In this document: positions 6,802 to 9,658 of the stretch, in pieces
Layout of the letters: each line of letters opens with the position of its first letter
How positions within the stretch are numbered: position 1 is the first letter of the stretch
Source: NBML01 sp029939535
GTDB taxonomy: Bacteria > Desulfobacterota > Desulfobacteria > Desulfobacterales > Desulfobacteraceae
DNA length: 9,658 nt
Reading direction: 5' to 3'
NCBI GenBank assembly: GCA_029939535.1
Contig: JAOZST010000146.1
Location: forward strand, 1-9,658
The notes under the pieces: model-generated
Database searches by the model: none
What the model was told of the DNA's origin: nothing
Seen by the model: the letters and a program-made list of their open reading frames with translations, nothing else
Program-made: the position numbers and the translations under genes

Positions 6802-7020
6802 ATGGAAAATTACGTCATCAAAAATTGCAAGCAATGTCATCAGCCGCTTCGTATCCCTGCAGATATTGGTGGAATGCTCATGCGCTGCCCGAGCTGTGGG
6901 CATGAATTCCATACTGATTTCAAACTCGGTCCGATAATCCGGGAAGGCGGGGATGGTAAAGAACCTGCCCGGGAAAGACCCTCCAAAAGGCCCCAGGCTA
7001 CTTTTAAGATTATAGTGTAA
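6802..7020 (+). CDS. Small stand-alone zinc-ribbon protein, MJ0042-like
   Basis: Protein of 72 residues. The N-terminal half is a zinc ribbon with two CxxC knuckles 16 residues apart (Cys9, Cys12, Cys29, Cys32): KNCKQCHQPLRIP, then MRCPSCGHEF. This spacing and the R-x-P residues after the first pair match the MJ0042 finger seen at the start of many deltaproteobacterial proteins. There it is normally followed by a long partner region; here only a basic, probably disordered tail (about 50-66, rich in Arg, Pro and Lys) and the short end TFKIIV follow. The frame is open upstream to 6736 and a TTG at 6763 would add 13 residues, but the ATG is preferred because the ribbon starts right after it. No good ribosome site is visible, so expression is uncertain. 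Function is unknown; nucleic-acid or protein binding is the usual guess for such ribbons. Confidence 0.6.
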   Translation: MENYVIKNCKQCHQPLRIPADIGGMLMRCPSCGHEFHTDFKLGPIIREGGDGKEPARERPSKRPQATFKIIV

Positions 7021-7189
7021 TCGATATTTTTCTCAGCAAGCATAGAAAGAATCTTTCAGAAGGACCCATTTAATAGAGAGCGCCTATTTGCTCTTGCCAT
7101 TGCATAAAATTCATTTGTTAAGATTTGCATTGCTGGAAAGTGTATCTCCAATATGTTTTAATGGAAAATTTGGAATTATAAGAGTTGAT

Positions 7190-7225
7190 AAAATGAGAGA
7201 GTTCCCCATAGGGCTCTCTCATTTT
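7190..7225. terminator. Bidirectional hairpin terminator
   Basis: AAAATGAGAGAG (7190-7201) and CTCTCTCATTTT (7214-7225) form a perfect 12-bp stem, and CCC-ATA-GGG inside the loop can extend it past a small bulge. A/T ends on both sides let it work in either direction. It lies between the zinc-ribbon gene (ends 7020) and the convergent exported-protein gene (ends 7319), 93 nt past the latter. Confidence 0.75.
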
Positions 7226-7318
7226 AAAAGCTGATAGATCTAATGCCTGCCTATCAATATCACATGTGAATTTTTAATTCTAAATCTACATTTTTTCTAT
7301 TACTATCTGCATGTAGTA

Positions 7319-8602
7319 TTAATAAAAATCAATAATCATTACTTTGTTTCCTTCTGACACTCCATCATATGTATTTTTATTTTGACCATCTTCACTGGGA
7401 ATATAGCGGTGAATATAACTCCGAATAAACCTGCCTTCTATCCCCATAGTATGGAACTGTCCATCGCCGTCATATTCAATGTCGGCAATAGGGACTTTAT
7501 ATTCAATAAAGTATGTTCCAACACCAACATAACTGGAATCAAACGACAATCTATGGCCTAGTGTTTCACGATGAGAAACATAAACATGCCAACCCTCTTC
7601 CCCAAACTCATCTTCCCCAAACGAAGCTTCAATAATCGTATCACCGACGGTGTGATATTGTTCAAAATACTGTTGTAATTCGGTGACATACTCAGTTCCA
7701 TCACGTTGAGGATCACCATCGTAAAGCGTATATGCACAATATAAAAAATCGTCATCCCTTGCAATGAATATTTCTTTAGCATCGGTTCCGATATGACCAT
7801 TGTTTGGTTCTTGATCGCCTTCTGGATCTCTGTATACTGGGGCTATTCCATCCCAATCAGAAGGATCGCCATCTATGGAAATATTAGCTCTTGGGATTTC
7901 AAAGGTGGCTAATTTTCCTACTTCTGTAGGTGCCAAAAAACCTCTTTGTAATACTCTATAGTTCATCCAGTATGGTTCGCCATTAATAATAACATTTTCA
8001 AATCGTATCATATTTTCATCCGATGAAAGGCTTTTAGCTCTGGAAAAATCGATCTCAGCATATACAGGTGCAGCTATGCTCCAGACTGCATATACTGTAT
8101 GATCATAAAGAGGACCAAGACTGTCATCATCAACCCACCACCCTGTATCAAATGAAGTATTGGTACTGGTATTTAGTAAAATATCGTCATCCTCTTGATT
8201 ACCAATACGGATACCCCTAATTCCTAATCCACCACCACTATTAACTGCATAAGGTGTCCAAATATATCCCCCATTTATTGAACCAATACCATTTATCAGG
8301 GCTGAATCAAAATCGAAATCACCTATTAAAACTTGATCAATCAATGCTTCATTTGCCATGTTCACCAAATCATAATTATAGAGATCTGCAGAGTTGGTAA
8401 ATGGAAAATCAGTATTCGCATCAGCGCCATCAAATAATTCTATGGCTGTACCATCCTGAAATAATACATCATATAATACTCCATTAACTACCACATCTTC
8501 AGCGCCAAATAGTATTCCATTTCTGATATCCAGAGTAGCAGCATACACATTTAGAGCAAAAAACAATTGTAGAACTACAGCAAAAATTAATAACCGTCTC
8601 AT
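7319..8602 (-). CDS. Exported protein with PEP-CTERM-family-like N-domain and C-terminal CBM9/DOMON-like domain
   Basis: Exported protein of 427 residues. A clear signal peptide (MRRLLIFAVVLQLFFALNVYA, cut after about residue 21, no lipobox Cys) leads into an acidic mature chain. Residues 37-120 follow a pattern I know from many PEP-CTERM-family exported proteins: VNGVLYDVLFQDG, then an acidic stretch, SADLYNYDL, ANEALIDQVLI and a WTPY motif. There is no PEP-CTERM anchor at the end. Residues 238-427 begin with ISIDGDPSDWDGI and continue with an aromatic, Asp-rich beta pattern, which resembles carbohydrate-binding module 9 or DOMON-like domains. Binding of sugars or another extracellular ligand is inferred. 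The ATG has AGGAGG upstream but with a long 12-nt spacing. The gene stands alone with a bidirectional hairpin downstream. High Asp content and AT-rich codons set it apart from the left half of the window. Confidence 0.75.
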   Translation of the reverse strand: MRRLLIFAVVLQLFFALNVYAATLDIRNGILFGAEDVVVNGVLYDVLFQDGTAIELFDGADANTDFPFTNSADLYNYDLVNMANEALIDQVLIGDFDFDSALINGIGSINGGYIWTPYAVNSGGGLGIRGIRIGNQEDDDILLNTSTNTSFDTGWWVDDDSLGPLYDHTVYAVWSIAAPVYAEIDFSRAKSLSSDENMIRFENVIINGEPYWMNYRVLQRGFLAPTEVGKLATFEIPRANISIDGDPSDWDGIAPVYRDPEGDQEPNNGHIGTDAKEIFIARDDDFLYCAYTLYDGDPQRDGTEYVTELQQYFEQYHTVGDTIIEASFGEDEFGEEGWHVYVSHRETLGHRLSFDSSYVGVGTYFIEYKVPIADIEYDGDGQFHTMGIEGRFIRSYIHRYIPSEDGQNKNTYDGVSEGNKVMIIDFY

Positions 8603-8694
8603 TTTCTTTCATTCCCTCCTTTTGGGTTGAACATACATGATTGTTTGTTAGATCATTGACATTGATTGAGGTGAGTAGCCTATCTAAACTCAAG

Positions 8695-8722
8695 AACATA
8701 TTTTCTGCGCCTACTTGTTCAA
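8695..8722 (-). promoter_or_regulatory. Weak candidate promoter of the exported-protein gene
   Basis: Minus-strand TTGAAC (8717-8722), 16 nt, then TATGTT (8695-8700), which would give a leader of about 85 nt. The match is modest and other AT-rich placements are possible. Confidence 0.25.
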
Positions 8723-9030
8723 AATGTTGGCTCTTATCAATCTTCTTTTTGGCTATAATGCAAAGTGTGTGCCGCTGCTAACACCTTTTTAAAGCCCTAA
8801 CCAATAGTATTTACGGATATTTTGTTGCCTTTTTTTCTCAGGAATAAATGTTATAATTTAAGAAGAATCTTTCCTAAGGGTTTACCCTGAATTTTTTGAT
8901 ATAATCATTTGTTTATATATTAATTTGGATAGAAAAAGGACTTATGAACAAAAGGTTACACTTAACTTAAGAGTTAAAAGTCAAAACAAAAAATTTCAAA
9001 TTATACTTCAGGATAAAAATTAAATTATAT
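8723..9030. other. AT-rich stretch without a gene
   Basis: No reading frame of any length with coding character. A small dyad, TTAACT-TAAG-AGTTAA, lies at 8962-8977, and an 8-codon frame starts at 8944 after AAAAAGGA; neither is convincing as a functional element. Confidence 0.5.
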
Positions 9031-9243
9031 ATGAAAAATCGCAATCAAAAAAACAAAACTTCCATTCATCTTTATTGGAGACCAAGTTGATTCTGGTTCA
9101 AGCCTGAAAAATATTTTTCCGAAAGCTACCAAAATATTTTTGATATATTAATAAAATTTACAGAAGCCCTCATTATCAAAGGTTCGGAGCGCCTTCAACC
9201 AATGAACAATTCCGTTGATACAACCGCCACTGAACTGAGATAA
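9031..9243 (+). pseudogene. Possible gene remnant split by an in-frame TGA
   Basis: From the ATG at 9031 a frame of 70 codons runs to TAA at 9241, interrupted once by TGA at 9088-9090 (codon 20). The part after the TGA has good protein-like composition (starts FWFKPEKYFSES, ends TTATELR) in an otherwise AT-rich, stop-rich area. No family is recognised. A broken gene is the simplest reading; readthrough or selenocysteine is possible but unsupported. Confidence 0.3.
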
Positions 9244-9252
9244 AAGACTATT

Positions 9253-9390
9253 TTAGTAAGGTAGGGTGTCAAAAAAATCATCCGTCCCCAACAATTCGAC
9301 ATGCTTATCAATCAACGTCTTGAGATTTTCAGGACCATCAAGATAGATCCAATCATCAATTGCGCCTCGAAAACAGAACCGTTCTGTCAT
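9253..9390 (-). CDS. Small hypothetical protein or gene fragment
   Basis: Frame of 45 residues from ATG at 9390 to TAA at 9253, starting MTERFCFRGAIDDW and ending TDDFFDTLPY. The composition is balanced, acidic and helix-like in the middle (ENLKTLIDKHVELLG), which is more protein-like than chance, but it is short, lacks a clear ribosome site and matches no family I know. It overlaps a competing plus-strand frame, so it may be debris of a larger element. Confidence 0.3.
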   Translation of the reverse strand: MTERFCFRGAIDDWIYLDGPENLKTLIDKHVELLGTDDFFDTLPY

Positions 9391-9658
9391 ATGCGAAAGG
9401 TGTTAAGCTCACCAAAAAAGCAATGGAATAATTGGAAAAAGATTTTGACAGAATCCCTGGTATTATAAAACGGGCTGTTGATATTCCCTATTATTTGCAA
9501 TGTTTCGGGTTAGGCAAGATGATCAAACCGGAACGGGTATTGGCCCAATCCTTCTTAATTTGATATTCATTGTACATTCGCTAATATCAAATATAACTCC
9601 AAGCTCCTTTAAAATTTTTGTCATTACCTGGGCAATGGTTGCCATTTTTTGTTTCTTT
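9391..9658. other. Decayed reading frames on both strands, possible mobile-element debris
   Basis: On the plus strand a frame entering from about 9340 encodes RTVLSYAKGVKLTKKAME, meets a TAA at 9428-9430, and reads on as LEKDFDRIPGIIKRAVDI to about 9560. On the minus strand a frame open to the right edge encodes MATIAQVMTKILKELGV (ATG at 9645) and stops at 9523. Both look protein-like yet are short and broken. This pattern fits an old insertion-sequence or gene remnant, but no terminal repeats or named transposase motifs were found. Confidence 0.35.

Noticed and set aside
6840..7043. Minus-strand frame of 67 codons
   Set aside because: Antisense to the zinc-ribbon gene, whose paired CxxC motifs make the plus strand the coding one.
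8499..8699. Minus-strand 66-codon frame overlapping the start of the exported-protein gene
   Set aside because: Overlaps a well-formed signal peptide in another frame; its internal ATG is only 2 nt from the AGGAGG, too close for initiation.
8603..8760. Possible riboswitch in the leader of the exported-protein gene
   Set aside because: The c-di-GMP-I (GEMM) consensus pieces were looked for on the minus strand and are not present; no other known riboswitch core was recognised.
1..9658. CRISPR arrays, tRNA or rRNA genes
   Set aside because: No regularly spaced repeats, no cloverleaf with a GTTCGA-type arm and no conserved rRNA segment was seen on either strand.

Overview
The window reads as a chromosomal contig from a Gram-negative, flagellated, probably marine bacterium. 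The style of the proteins (sodium-type flagellar stator, GspE/PilB ATPase, LysM exported protein, PEP-CTERM-like exported protein, moderate to low GC) fits a deltaproteobacterial sulfate reducer of the Desulfobacteraceae type. No taxonomic marker gene is present, so this is inference.

Region 1 (1-3059, minus strand) is a compact operon. It reads, in transcription order, an HD-domain nucleotidase-like protein (YfbR/HDDC2 type), a 454-residue protein with a receiver-like domain, a coiled coil and a degenerate HD-GYP domain, then motA and motB. Spacings are 34, 3 and 23 nt. motB runs off the left edge. MotA and MotB carry residues typical of Na+-driven PomA/PomB stators. The HD-GYP protein has lost most metal ligands and is probably a non-catalytic regulator; its place directly before motAB is the most interesting feature here.

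Region 2 (3060-4253) holds a divergent promoter region with a perfect 13-bp inverted repeat around the core promoter of a plus-strand gene. That gene encodes a secreted LysM-domain protein and ends directly at a 100-N assembly gap (4254-4353).

Region 3 (4354-6135) is a minus-strand GspE/PilB-type secretion or pilus ATPase. Its last few dozen residues are lost in the gap. It has a good sigma-70-like promoter whose spacer is filled by a perfect 7-bp dyad.

Region 4 (about 6136-9658) is AT-rich, gene-poor and looks accessory. It holds a small stand-alone MJ0042-like zinc-ribbon protein, a bidirectional terminator hairpin, and a minus-strand exported protein that joins a PEP-CTERM-family-like N-terminal region to a C-terminal CBM9/DOMON-like domain. 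The last kilobase has only short or broken reading frames on both strands, consistent with a decayed insertion or old gene debris. No rRNA, tRNA, CRISPR array or intact transposase was seen.
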